From contig NZ_LMJL01000010.1 in the NCBI RefSeq assembly GCF_001429295.1, forward strand, positions 199,967 to 263,966: a stretch of 64,000 nucleotides of DNA, given 5' to 3'. Under the pieces are notes generated by a model that had not been told where the DNA came from, did no database searches, and worked only from the letters and a program-made list of their open reading frames with translations. This DNA comes from Flavobacterium sp. Root935. GTDB lineage: Bacteria > Bacteroidota > Bacteroidia > Flavobacteriales > Flavobacteriaceae. The position numbers and the translations under genes were made by a program. Of this stretch, positions 17,617 to 26,338 are shown piece after piece. Each line of letters starts with the position of its first letter. The first letter of the stretch is position 1.

Positions 17617-18846
17617 ATGACACGAGAACATTATATTCCGTTTAATAAAGAATTTTTACTCGAGCAGCAGATTGCAGCTTTCGCGGAAGATCAACAAAAG
17701 GCTGCAGATTTTAAAAAGTTTTTTGATATTATAGAGCATTATTATCATTACGAATCTTTTAATCTTAACCGAAACTTAAAGCAGCATTACGCGCTTTACG
17801 ATCCAGATTTGAGCGAAAAAGAACGTGAAGGTTTTATTGGTAAAAGTGATTTTGGAGTTTTTAAAAAAACCTTACTTAAAGTTTTAGAACGCGGCAACTA
17901 TTACAGAATTAACGAAGAAATTTTAAAAGAAGCCTTTCAAGAATCTGATTTAATTGGTTTAAATCTCGCAATAGATTTTAATGCTTTCAAAGATTACGAA
18001 CTATACGCACGTGGCCATCATAAGGCAAAAGAAAAAGTCAAGAAATATTTTTTCTGGAAAAAAGAAGTGGAAATCGAATATTACGATCGTGTTCTTATCT
18101 ACCTCAATTACAGCGACGCAGATTATCTAACGGCAAAAAAAGTCAAATTAGGAAAGATGCCCATTGATCCAGGTTCAATTGCCTTGAAAATATTTAAACG
18201 CGTTCCTAAAAACGATCTTGAAACGATATTTCCGAATGCAATTCCGAAAATGTCATTGAAAGACAAAATGCTGCTTTGGGTTCCTGGAGTTTTTGGTGGA
18301 ATTTCGCTTTTAAGTGCCAAAGTAATTCCTGCGCTTATCAATATGTACGATGCATATCAAACAGGCGAAACCATTGATTTATTAAACAGTAAAACTTCCT
18401 TAAATCAAGGATTAATTGCTTTAGGGATTTTAGCAGCTTATTGTTTTCGTCAGTACAATAACTTTATAAATAAGAAAATTAGATATTCTAAAACACTTTC
18501 GGATAGTTTGTATTTTAAGAATGTCGGAAACAACAGCGGTGCTTTTTATTCATTACTAAATTCATCAGAAGAAGAAGCCTTAAAAGAAACAATCTTAGCG
18601 TATGCATTTTTAAATAGAAGTCAAACCCCATTAACTGCCGAAGAACTAGACTCACAAATTGAATCTTGGTTTTATTCTCATTTAAAAACCGAGTTGGATT
18701 TTGATGTAAACGATGCATTACTAAAATTAAAAAGTATTGGAATAGGAATAGAAACTAACGGGAAATGGGAAGTTATTCCGCTAAAGGAAGCACTTATCAA
18801 AATCGATGAATTGTGGGATAATGTTTTTGAATATAATCAGAAATAA
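17617..18846 (+). CDS. DUF3754 / TMEM143-family membrane protein
   Basis: About 409 residues starting MTREHYIPFNKEFLLEQQ. An in-frame start at 17509 is rejected because it precedes the promoter box and adds Cys/Pro-rich non-conserved residues. The soluble N-terminal half has the DUF3754 pattern (VEIEYYDRVLIYL, then IALKIFKRVPKNDLETIFPNAIPKMSLKDKMLLWVPG). Two membrane segments follow (GVFGGISLLSAKVIPALI and GLIALGILAAYCF), and a helical C-terminal domain ends the protein. The family includes the mitochondrial TMEM143, and no biochemical role is known. First gene of a probable operon running to 20214. Confidence 0.8.
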   Translation: MTREHYIPFNKEFLLEQQIAAFAEDQQKAADFKKFFDIIEHYYHYESFNLNRNLKQHYALYDPDLSEKEREGFIGKSDFGVFKKTLLKVLERGNYYRINEEILKEAFQESDLIGLNLAIDFNAFKDYELYARGHHKAKEKVKKYFFWKKEVEIEYYDRVLIYLNYSDADYLTAKKVKLGKMPIDPGSIALKIFKRVPKNDLETIFPNAIPKMSLKDKMLLWVPGVFGGISLLSAKVIPALINMYDAYQTGETIDLLNSKTSLNQGLIALGILAAYCFRQYNNFINKKIRYSKTLSDSLYFKNVGNNSGAFYSLLNSSEEEALKETILAYAFLNRSQTPLTAEELDSQIESWFYSHLKTELDFDVNDALLKLKSIGIGIETNGKWEVIPLKEALIKIDELWDNVFEYNQK

Positions 18847-18855
18847 GTTAAAAAA

Positions 18856-19158
18856 ATGAATAACTTAAAGTCATTTTCTATTTTTACAATAACCTTATTT
18901 ATTTTGGCTTTTATTATGATTAAAAGCACGCAACAATTTAGGTATATTGACAAATTAAGATGGCTTTATCATGTTGGCTGGATTTCATGTTATATCTTCC
19001 ATCTCATTTCTTTAATCTTATCTTTTCTCTTTTTAATTTTTGTTTTAAAAAAAGATTTTAACTTAAAAGTACAATATAAATTCATCTGGATTGCTTTAGG
19101 ATTGTGCCCAAGTCTATTTTGGGCAATTTCAATTCTACTACTTTTAAATCATTTATAA
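18856..19158 (+). CDS. Hypothetical three-segment membrane protein
   Basis: 100 residues. Membrane segments at about 6-21 (FSIFTITLFILAFIMI), 38-66 (VGWISCYIFHLISLILSFLF) and 78-98. No recognised family. It begins ten bases after the DUF3754 gene's stop and precedes the DUF2199 gene, so it is probably co-transcribed. Confidence 0.6.
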   Translation: MNNLKSFSIFTITLFILAFIMIKSTQQFRYIDKLRWLYHVGWISCYIFHLISLILSFLFLIFVLKKDFNLKVQYKFIWIALGLCPSLFWAISILLLLNHL

Positions 19159-19186
19159 TTCGTTATATTCCCAAAAAAAATAAAAA

Positions 19187-19702
19187 ATGTACACTTACAA
19201 ATGCTCCTGCTGCGGAGAAATTTACGACGAAATTCCCTTATGTTTTGGCAACGAATATCCTGCTTACTATTTTTCTATTCCGACCGAAGAAAGAGAACAG
19301 CGCATAGAATATGGCGGCAGCTGGTGTTATGTAGATGAAGAACATTTTTTCCATCGAGGAAGATTGACTATACCGATAATTGATTATCATGAAGATTTCG
19401 TTTTTAATGTCTGGACCACAATAAGCGAAGAAAATTTTTGCCTGCGAATGGATTTATGGGAAGATCCAAATAGAATTAATCAAGAACCTTATTTTGGCTG
19501 GATGCAAACCGATGTGCCTACTTATGGCAAAACAATTTCACTGAAATCAATTGCCATTGAACAAGAATTAGGATTAATTCCAGAAATTAAAATGATCGAA
19601 GAAAACCATCCTCTAACCATTGATCAGGAAAATGGAATAACCTTTGAAAAAGCCATTTCAATCGTCGATGAAATTATGAAAATACAGCACGGTAAAAGCT
19701 AA
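19187..19702 (+). CDS. DUF2199 domain protein
   Basis: 171 residues. An N-terminal zinc-binding CSCCGEIYDEIPLCFG stretch and the central CLRMDLWEDPNRINQEPYFGWMQTDVPTYGKT region match DUF2199. The family has no known function. It is cytoplasmic, with no signal or membrane segment. Same strand as its neighbours, 28 bases after the preceding gene. Confidence 0.75.
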   Translation: MYTYKCSCCGEIYDEIPLCFGNEYPAYYFSIPTEEREQRIEYGGSWCYVDEEHFFHRGRLTIPIIDYHEDFVFNVWTTISEENFCLRMDLWEDPNRINQEPYFGWMQTDVPTYGKTISLKSIAIEQELGLIPEIKMIEENHPLTIDQENGITFEKAISIVDEIMKIQHGKS

Positions 19703-19749
19703 AAGAAATTTTATTAGATTTACTTCAACTAACTATAAACCAACAAAAA

Positions 19750-20214
19750 ATGAGAACATTAGAGCAATGGTTTGCAGAATATGCCGTAAGCCACCAAAAC
19801 CCAACAAACAAAGCGATACACTATATTTGTGTTCCTGCTATTTTCTTTTCTATTGTAGGTTTATTAATGAGTATTCCGAGCGGAATTATCGCTGATACCT
19901 TAAAATTAAATTTGCCAATTATTGAAAATTGGGCATTTGTAGTTTTACTTTTCGTTCTTATTTTTTACATCAGATTATCAGTTACAATGGCGATTAAAAT
20001 TGCTATTTTTTCTGCAATTTGTTTGGTTATTAATTATTACATCGGGCAAATTGTTCCGCTGTGGGCATTCTCAATTGGCGTTTTTATTATTGCCTGGATC
20101 GGACAATTTTACGGACACAATATTGAAGGCAAAAAACCTTCTTTCTTAAAAGATCTTCAGTTTCTATTGATTGGTCCGGCTTGGGTGGTAGAAAACTTGT
20201 TTTCTAGAAAGTAA
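19750..20214 (+). CDS. Mpo1-like (DUF962) membrane protein
   Basis: 154 residues. Starts TLEQWFAEYAVSHQNPTNKAIHYICVPAIFFSIVGLL, the Mpo1/YGL010w signature including conserved His residues (H15, H24), and later FYGHNIEGKKPSFLKDLQFLLIGPAWVVE. Four membrane segments. The yeast homologue is a dioxygenase that alpha-oxidises 2-hydroxy fatty acids using these histidines with iron. A related lipid reaction here is inference. It is the last gene of the 17.6-20.2 kb group. Confidence 0.85.
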   Translation: MRTLEQWFAEYAVSHQNPTNKAIHYICVPAIFFSIVGLLMSIPSGIIADTLKLNLPIIENWAFVVLLFVLIFYIRLSVTMAIKIAIFSAICLVINYYIGQIVPLWAFSIGVFIIAWIGQFYGHNIEGKKPSFLKDLQFLLIGPAWVVENLFSRK

Positions 20215-20266
20215 CTTATATGATTAGTAAAAAATAAGTATTATCTTATTTTAAAAATATTATTTA

Positions 20267-20274
20267 TATTTTTG
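20267..20274 (+). promoter_or_regulatory. -7 promoter box (TATTTTTG)
   Basis: Exact TAnnTTTG, 20 bases before the ATG at 20295. No clear -33 TTG. Confidence 0.5.
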
Positions 20275-20294
20275 ATTTACCAAAAACTAATCTT

Positions 20295-20828
20295 ATGATA
20301 CAATTAATCTGGGCAATACTAAACATTGCCATCATACTTTACTTTATTATTCTATGTTTTAAAGCTGTTAAACTGATCCGTGATAATATCGGTATATTTG
20401 CTGCCGTAGTATTTTCATTTGTTTTATTATCTTTTATTACAAATCCAAAAAAAGATAAAGATACTGAGAGTCAAAGTTTAAGATTTGACTCTAAAAAACA
20501 AAAAAATAAAGAGGTAATTAAACCATTTCTCAACACTTATTTGTCCAAAACAACAATTGACGAAGATTTAATATCAACTATTAATCTAACTGTAATGTAT
20601 GATGCAAAAAAAGTACTTTCAGCAAATGTAAACAAAACTGGATTTACAGGTGGTACAACTTGGAAACCATCTTTTATCGATGTTCAAAAAATAGACAACA
20701 AAAATAAATGTAAATATATTATTTATGGTGTTAACGAATGGAGGCTGGCTGGTTTTCTTTTATACTCACAATCTAAAAATTACGAAGGCATAACAGAGTT
20801 AAAAAATGACTTTTATATACCAAAGTAA
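20295..20828 (+). CDS. Hypothetical protein with two N-terminal membrane segments
   Basis: 177 residues. Membrane segments at about 4-24 and 32-50 are followed by a charged linker (NPKKDKDTESQSLRFDSKKQKNK) and a soluble domain of about 110 residues rich in beta structure (LSANVNKTGFTGGTTWKPSFIDVQKI). No family recognised. It stands alone with its own -7 box. Confidence 0.6.
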   Translation: MIQLIWAILNIAIILYFIILCFKAVKLIRDNIGIFAAVVFSFVLLSFITNPKKDKDTESQSLRFDSKKQKNKEVIKPFLNTYLSKTTIDEDLISTINLTVMYDAKKVLSANVNKTGFTGGTTWKPSFIDVQKIDNKNKCKYIIYGVNEWRLAGFLLYSQSKNYEGITELKNDFYIPK

Positions 20829-21081
20829 AATCACAGGTTAATAATAAAAAACAAACTTATATTAAAAAAGGCGTACAATATTTTATCGTTTTTAAACCAA
20901 AAATATAATTTAAATATTTTTATACTAGCCAGATAATCCCATTTTAGGCAGAGAAAATCTTCCTATCGATTGCTTGCGGAATTTTAAAAATTCCACCTAA
21001 TGCGTGCAGAAAAAGATAAATTCTAAATTGAAATTTGGCGTAAAAAATCTTTTAACAACTAAAACTATAAACATTTAAAAC

Positions 21082-21276
21082 ATGGAAAATAAAAAACCAA
21101 TTACATTTATTTTTTGGGTTATCGCTATCATTTTAGGTGTAACCTTATACAAGCAATTTGACTTTCAAAATTTAAAATTTGAGAAACCAGCACTAGCAGT
21201 TGTGTATATAATTGTTTTTGTATTTTCTGTTTTTGTTTTAATTAAAAACTTTAAAAAGAAGCGTTCTGGGAAATAA
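21082..21276 (+). CDS. Small two-segment membrane protein
   Basis: 64 residues: ITFIFWVIAIILGVTLY, a short charged loop (KQFDFQNLKFEKP), then LAVVYIIVFVFSVFVLI and a basic tail KNFKKKRSGK. This is the topology of a small inner-membrane protein with both ends in the cytoplasm. A strong terminator follows directly, which supports a real gene. Function unknown. Confidence 0.6.
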   Translation: MENKKPITFIFWVIAIILGVTLYKQFDFQNLKFEKPALAVVYIIVFVFSVFVLIKNFKKKRSGK

Positions 21277-21313
21277 AAAAAGCGCAAACTCTTAAAGATA
21301 TGCGCTTTTTTTT
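21277..21313. terminator. Bidirectional terminator between a small membrane protein gene and tRNA-Arg
   Basis: Stem AAGCGCA / TGCGCTT with A-run before and T-run after, so it works in both directions: for the + strand gene ending at 21276 and for the minus-strand tRNA ending at 21315. Confidence 0.8.
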
Positions 21314-21314
21314 G

Positions 21315-21388
21315 TGACCGCGGAGGGGTTCGAACCCCCAACCCTCAGAGCCGAAATCTGATATTCTATCCAGTTGAACTACGCGGTC
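21315..21388 (-). tRNA. tRNA-Arg (anticodon UCG)
   Basis: 74 bases on the minus strand. Acceptor stem GACCGCG/CGCGGTC, D arm GTTC/GAAT, anticodon stem TCAGA/TCTGA with loop TTTCGGC (anticodon TCG, reading CGA), variable loop GGGTT, T arm GGGGG-TTCGAAC-CCCTC, discriminator A. CCA is not encoded. All stems pair with at most one G-U each. Confidence 0.95.
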
Positions 21389-21391
21389 AGT

Positions 21392-21482
21392 TTATTTATG
21401 ATTTCAGATTATAGATTTTAGATTATAGATTTTAGATTACTGATTGGAATCTAAAATCTACATTCTAAAAATCTAAAATTAA
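21392..21482. repeat. Word-repeat hairpin between tRNA-Arg and yqeY
   Basis: Built from the word TAGATTTTAGATT. Bases 21426-21438 are perfectly inverted at 21448-21460 (13 bp, 9-base loop), with more direct copies on each side (ATTATAGATTTTAGATTATAG, CTAAAAATCTAAAATT). The right side ends at the yqeY stop codon. Confidence 0.8.
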
Positions 21483-21932
21483 TTATGACAATAATTTTTT
21501 CACAATTGTAGAAATAGTTTTTCCTTCAGCAGTTCCGCCTAATTGTGCAGAAGCTAATCCCATAACTTTTCCCATTGATGCAATTCCAGAAGCACCTGTT
21601 TCTGCAATAATTTTAGCAATAACAGCTTCTACTTCTTCTTCGCTTAATTGAGCTGGTAAAAACTTCTCGATTACTGCAACCTGAGCCAATTCTGGTTCAG
21701 CTAAATCAGGACGATTTTGTTCTGTAAAGATTCTTGCGCTTTCTTTACGTGTTTTTACCAATTTTTGAAGTAATTTAATTTCTTCATCTTCTGATAATTC
21801 TTCTTTTGATCCAGAAGAAGTTGCTGCTAGTAACAATTCAGATTTAATAGCTCTCAATGCTTCTAATGCAACAGTATCTTTTGCTTTCATGGCCGTTTTG
21901 ATCTCGTCCATGATCTTTGCTTGTAAACTCAT
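21483..21932 (-). CDS. GatB/YqeY domain protein
   Basis: 149 residues from the ATG at 21932 (MSLQAKIMDEIKTAMKAKDT). An upstream in-frame start adds 28 residues that contain repeat-derived sequence (the CGACTTCGCTCGAACTGACA motif) and is rejected. Family signature: MDEIKTAMKAKDTVALEALRAIKSEL, then SEEEVEAVIAKIIAETGASGIASMGKVMG, related to the tRNA-binding tail domain of GatB. It has been linked to tRNA amidation by homology only. It lies downstream of ftsZ but beyond that operon's terminator. Confidence 0.9.
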   Translation of the reverse strand: MSLQAKIMDEIKTAMKAKDTVALEALRAIKSELLLAATSSGSKEELSEDEEIKLLQKLVKTRKESARIFTEQNRPDLAEPELAQVAVIEKFLPAQLSEEEVEAVIAKIIAETGASGIASMGKVMGLASAQLGGTAEGKTISTIVKKLLS

Positions 21933-22074
21933 CTTTGTCTTTTTATTTGAATAAGCAGTGCTTATAAATTGATATTTATATTGAAAGTTTGTTCTCGACT
22001 TCGCTCGAACTGACAATAGAATTAACTTTAAAAATCAACTTAAGAAGTCAAATTTTTAAATTCTGTGCGAAGAT

Positions 22075-22112
22075 AAAAAAAATAACCCGAAAATTAAATC
22101 CAATTTTCGGGT
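22075..22112 (-). terminator. Terminator of the dcw operon (after ftsZ)
   Basis: On the minus strand: ACCCGAAAATT / AATTTTCGGGT stem (22085-22095 with 22102-22112), then a T-rich run (the A-run at 22075-22084). It lies 25 bases past the ftsZ stop. Confidence 0.8.
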
Positions 22113-22136
22113 CATCCTAATATTATGATTCTAAAA

Positions 22137-24113
22137 TTAATCTACGTTGTCGTGCAAAAATGAATTGTTTGAACGCAATTGTAAATCATTGTTACTGTCT
22201 GTTCCAACAGAGATTCTAGAATTAGTATTATTTGACTGTGAATTCGATAAATCAATTCCTAATCTTTTGTAAGCTGGTTCTTTTTCCAACTCGTCAATTC
22301 TAGAAACATTATTATGGAATTTATAGTTAAACTCTTTTAGTTTCTTTCTTCTTTCTTCTGCTCTTAAACGAAGTGTTTCTTCAATTGTTAATTCCATTGG
22401 AGAAACTTCAGAAGTCGTTGTAAAATCGGCTTGACTTGCAAAGTCTGTTCTTGGTTTCAAAGTAATGTTTAATTCCTCTGGAACAACATCTTCAACCACT
22501 TTTTCAACTGGTTTAGAAGTAATCAAGTCGTTTTCAACTTCCATATATTCTTCTAAAGAATATTTGATGATTCCGTTATCAGAAACTTCTGTTACCGGCA
22601 CAAACTGCACTGGATCATTTACTTTTATCTCACGTGTTTCGTTTGTTAATTCAAACAAAACTTTATTATCTTCAATAACTGGTTCTCTTTTTACAGGCTC
22701 TGATTTAAACAAAGGTAGATCAAAAGAAAAAGTAGTCTGCTCTTCTCTTTCAAAAACTCTTTGTTGCTGCACAGGCTGTTGTTGTACTTGTTGTACAACT
22801 GGAGTTTCTGGTGCAGAAATTGTAAAATCGATATCTGTAATTGGCGAAACAATTTCGAAAGTCACATCCAAATTTTTAATAAATTCAGACATTACCACTA
22901 ACTCTTCCTGATTGATTGCTGGAGCAACAGCTTGAGGAGTTGGCGCAAATGTTTCGTCATCATCCATTAAATCAAAAACAACTTTATCTTCAGTTTTTGC
23001 TGTAGGTGTATCAACTGTTAAGTCGAAAGAAGTAAGTGGTCTACTAGTTAAATTATGAACACTTCTCTGCTCATCTTCTAACGTATGAATGATTTTTTTA
23101 GGTTCTGTATTAACAATTTCATTTTGTTGTTCTACATCAAAACCTGTAGCAATAATAGTTACAGCAATAGCTTCACCAAGAGTTTCGTCTTCACCAACTC
23201 CCATGATAATATTTGCATTGTAACCAGCCTCAGCTTGGATGTGATCGTTGATTTCTCCGATTTCATCAAGAGTAATCTCATTAGTTCCAGAAACGATAAG
23301 CAACAATACGTTTTTGGCACCTGTAATTTTATTGTCGTTTAACAAAGGAGAATCCAAAGCCGAAACAATAGCGTCTTTTGCTCTGTTTTCACCTGTTGCC
23401 ACAGAAGATCCCATGATAGCTGTTCCACTGTTAGCCAAAACAGTTTTTGCATCACGTAAATCGATATTTTGAGTATAGTGGTGCGTAATTACTTCGGCAA
23501 TACCTCTAGAGGCAGTTGCCAAAACTTCATCCGCTTTAGAGAATCCAGCTTTAAAACCAAGATTTCCGTATACTTCTCTTAATTTGTTGTTGTTGATTAC
23601 AATTAATGAATCGACTTGCTTGCGTAGTTTTTCGATTCCAATAATTGCTTGCTCCTGACGTACTTTCCCTTCAAATTGAAACGGAATGGTCACGATACCA
23701 ACTGTTAGTATTTCTCTTTCTTTTGCTAATTGAGCGATTACCGGAGCAGCACCTGTTCCTGTTCCTCCACCCATACCAGCAGTAATAAATACCATCTTAG
23801 TATTTCTATCTAACATTTTTTCAATATCAGAAATACTTTCGATAGCAGATTGCTGTCCAACATCTGGGTTTGCTCCTGCTCCTAATCCTTCAGTTAAATT
23901 AACTCCTAATTGAATTTTATTTGGTACTGAACTATTTTGCAGCGCTTGTGAATCGGTATTACAAACGATAAAATCTACGCCCTTAATACCTTGCTTGAAC
24001 ATGTGGTTGATTGCGTTACTTCCGCCTCCGCCTACACCTATTACTTTGATTACATTTGATTGATTTTTTGGTAAATCAAATGAAATACTTCCAAATTCTG
24101 AGTTGCTCATCAT
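22137..24113 (-). CDS. ftsZ: FtsZ cell-division GTPase with long C-terminal extension
   Basis: Tubulin-like GTPase that forms the division ring. The N-terminal GTPase and polymerisation domains (about 15-325) carry [15 protein letters not shown], the tubulin signature [11 protein letters not shown], and NLDFADV-type T7-loop equivalents. At 658 residues it is nearly twice the usual ~380: residues ~335-600 are an acidic, disordered linker with Gln-rich stretches. A basic segment ([18 protein letters not shown]) and a short C-terminal tail ([10 protein letters not shown]) follow. Such extensions are usual in Bacteroidota FtsZ. Last gene of the dcw operon. Confidence 0.97.
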   Translation of the reverse strand: MMSNSEFGSISFDLPKNQSNVIKVIGVGGGGSNAINHMFKQGIKGVDFIVCNTDSQALQNSSVPNKIQLGVNLTEGLGAGANPDVGQQSAIESISDIEKMLDRNTKMVFITAGMGGGTGTGAAPVIAQLAKEREILTVGIVTIPFQFEGKVRQEQAIIGIEKLRKQVDSLIVINNNKLREVYGNLGFKAGFSKADEVLATASRGIAEVITHHYTQNIDLRDAKTVLANSGTAIMGSSVATGENRAKDAIVSALDSPLLNDNKITGAKNVLLLIVSGTNEITLDEIGEINDHIQAEAGYNANIIMGVGEDETLGEAIAVTIIATGFDVEQQNEIVNTEPKKIIHTLEDEQRSVHNLTSRPLTSFDLTVDTPTAKTEDKVVFDLMDDDETFAPTPQAVAPAINQEELVVMSEFIKNLDVTFEIVSPITDIDFTISAPETPVVQQVQQQPVQQQRVFEREEQTTFSFDLPLFKSEPVKREPVIEDNKVLFELTNETREIKVNDPVQFVPVTEVSDNGIIKYSLEEYMEVENDLITSKPVEKVVEDVVPEELNITLKPRTDFASQADFTTTSEVSPMELTIEETLRLRAEERRKKLKEFNYKFHNNVSRIDELEKEPAYKRLGIDLSNSQSNNTNSRISVGTDSNNDLQLRSNNSFLHDNVD

Positions 24114-24199
24114 CTTTTTGGTTTTTGAAATTCTTATTTAGTACATTTTTTACTTCTTGACTTGGGGCAAAAAGTAATTTCCTTCTCTTGTTATTCTAA

Positions 24200-25609
24200 T
24201 TATTCTGCGTTGTCTAAAAATTCTTTGATTTTATCAACGTATCGATCAAAAAATGATCTTCTTATTTTATTTTCAGTAGACTCGTCTTTAGCTGCTTTAT
24301 GACTCACAACTTCTCTTGTCTCTTCAATAGCTTCTACTCTCTCAACGTAGTTTTCTTCTACTTCGTATCGCTGTACTGGAGTTGGTGCATTTCTGTAAAC
24401 CACTTTTGGCTGTTCATTAACCAGTTCCATTCTAACAGCACTTTGAGAACTGTTTTCAATACTGTTCATTACTAATCCAACCGCTGTTGCAAATAATGGA
24501 CTAGAAATTTCTTCTCCAGAATTCCCTGCTAAATGCTCATTTGGATAACCAATTCTAGTATCCATTCCTGTAATGTATTCTACCAATTGTTTGATGTGCT
24601 TTAATTGCGCACCGCCGCCTGTTAATACAATACCAGCAATTAGTTTTTTACGAGGATCTTCGTGACCGTATGCTTTTATCTCAGCAAAAACCTGTTCTAC
24701 AATTTCCACGACTCTTGCGTGAATAATTTTAGATAAGTTTTTTAATGAAATTTCTTTTGGTTCTCTTCCTCTTAAACCAGGAATCGAAACGATCTCATTA
24801 TCTTTATTTTCTCCCGGCCAAGCAGATCCGAATTTGATCTTTAAAAGTTCTGCTTGTTTTTCGATAATCGAACAGCCTTCTTTAATATCATCTGTAATTA
24901 CATTTCCACCGAAAGGAATCACCGCTGTGTGACGAATGATACCATCTTTGAAAATAGCCAAATCTGTTGTTCCGCCACCAATATCGATAAGCGCAACACC
25001 AGCTTCTTTTTCTTCTTGACTTAAAACTGCATCTGCCGAAGCTAATGGCTCTAGTGTTAAACCAGATAATTCAATTCCTGAACTCTGAATACATCTTCCA
25101 ACATTTCTGATTGAAGAAGCCTGCCCAACTACAACGTGAAAACTAGATTCTAATCTTCCGCCGTACATTCCGATTGGCTCTTTAATTTCAGACTGTCCGT
25201 CGATTTTAAATTCCTGCGGTAAAACATGAATAATTTCTTCTCCTGGTAACATCGCCAGTTTATTTACCTGATCGATTAGGAGCTGAATATCATTTTCGCC
25301 AATAACCTCTTCTGGATTATTTCTGCTGATGTAATCAGTATGCTGTATACTTCTGATGTGCTGCCCGGCGATCCCTACAACAACATCTTTTATTTTGTAA
25401 CCTGAATTATTTTCTGCTTCGATTATCGCTTGTTGAATCGATTGAATCGTCTGCGTAATGTTGTTTACTACTCCTCTGGCAACACCCAAACTTTTGGATT
25501 TACCAATGCCCAAAATCTCCAACTTACCATATTCATTTTTCTTGCCAATCATGGCAACGATTTTGGTTGTTCCAATATCTAGACCTACTGCAATGTTATC
25601 TTTTTCCAT
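24200..25609 (-). CDS. ftsA: FtsA, actin-like division protein
   Basis: Peripheral membrane ATPase of the actin fold that tethers FtsZ to the membrane. 469 residues: phosphate-1 loop VGLDIGTTKIVAMIG (7-21), 1C domain SHS2, phosphate-2 DIGGGTTDLAIF, adenosine motif TGGGAQLKHI, and a C-terminal amphipathic helix (RRSFFDRYVDKIKEFLDN), the expected membrane-targeting sequence. Located between ftsQ and ftsZ as in most dcw clusters. Confidence 0.96.
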   Translation of the reverse strand: MEKDNIAVGLDIGTTKIVAMIGKKNEYGKLEILGIGKSKSLGVARGVVNNITQTIQSIQQAIIEAENNSGYKIKDVVVGIAGQHIRSIQHTDYISRNNPEEVIGENDIQLLIDQVNKLAMLPGEEIIHVLPQEFKIDGQSEIKEPIGMYGGRLESSFHVVVGQASSIRNVGRCIQSSGIELSGLTLEPLASADAVLSQEEKEAGVALIDIGGGTTDLAIFKDGIIRHTAVIPFGGNVITDDIKEGCSIIEKQAELLKIKFGSAWPGENKDNEIVSIPGLRGREPKEISLKNLSKIIHARVVEIVEQVFAEIKAYGHEDPRKKLIAGIVLTGGGAQLKHIKQLVEYITGMDTRIGYPNEHLAGNSGEEISSPLFATAVGLVMNSIENSSQSAVRMELVNEQPKVVYRNAPTPVQRYEVEENYVERVEAIEETREVVSHKAAKDESTENKIRRSFFDRYVDKIKEFLDNAE

Positions 25610-25615
25610 TTTCTA

Positions 25616-26338
25616 TTATTTAGTGCAAACTACTTGTTCCGTAAACCTAAGGTCAATTTTACTGTATTTATATAACGAACTATCTAAAACTGCTTTTTGA
25701 AAAAAGGCTTTATAGTTTCTAAATTTCTTATCAACATTCATTGTTCTGCCGAAATCTATGAAGTAATCATAGTTACGATTAAACATTTTTAGGCTTCCAT
25801 TCGGCATAATCTCTATTGCAATGATGTTTTTTTTCAAAAACGCATCGTCATAAATTGTGCGAAATAAAGCTGCTAAATCTTCGTTATTTTTTTTATTAAT
25901 TGCCCCTGAAACAAGCGGAACTCTTGCAGTAAAATTGTCAGACAAAGGCATTTTATTACCCTCGTAATCAATATAAAAAGAAGCGTCGCCGTCATAAACT
26001 CTTGCTATGGGCGTCTTCTGTTTTACTACTGCTTTTAGAACTCCATCGATACTTACAAAAACATTTGACTTCTCAATCATCTCTTGTGTATCGAGGGTTT
26101 TCTCTATCTTATTCAAATCTACTTCATCTTTTCTAATACTTGAAGCGTCTCTTTTATTTTCTATCAACAATTTATTAACCGTTTCAGGCTTCACAAAAAG
26201 CGTATTTTCTCCTACAAAAACGACCATCGATTTTTTCAATTTTCGATCGCCATTTCGATGTTGTGCGAATGAAAATAAAAAAACTACAAGACCTAAAATA
26301 AGTACTAATCGAATATTTGTCCAATTAAATATTTTCAT
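25616..26338 (-). CDS. ftsQ: FtsQ/DivIB-type division protein
   Basis: Bitopic protein of the FtsQLB divisome complex. 240 residues with one membrane segment (about 8-25, IRLVLILGLVVFLFSFA), a weakly conserved POTRA-like part (residues ~40-110) and a beta domain with YDGDASFYIDYEGNKMPLSDNF and VPLVSGAINKKNNE. Sequence conservation is low in Bacteroidota, so position between murC and ftsA adds weight. The murC gene overlaps its start by 14 bases. Confidence 0.9.
   Translation of the reverse strand: MKIFNWTNIRLVLILGLVVFLFSFAQHRNGDRKLKKSMVVFVGENTLFVKPETVNKLLIENKRDASSIRKDEVDLNKIEKTLDTQEMIEKSNVFVSIDGVLKAVVKQKTPIARVYDGDASFYIDYEGNKMPLSDNFTARVPLVSGAINKKNNEDLAALFRTIYDDAFLKKNIIAIEIMPNGSLKMFNRNYDYFIDFGRTMNVDKKFRNYKAFFQKAVLDSSLYKYSKIDLRFTEQVVCTK

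Noticed and set aside
21990..22016. Extended N-terminus of the YqeY protein
   Set aside because: The extra codons are derived from the dispersed CGACTTCGCTCGAAC repeat and lie upstream of the normal family start.
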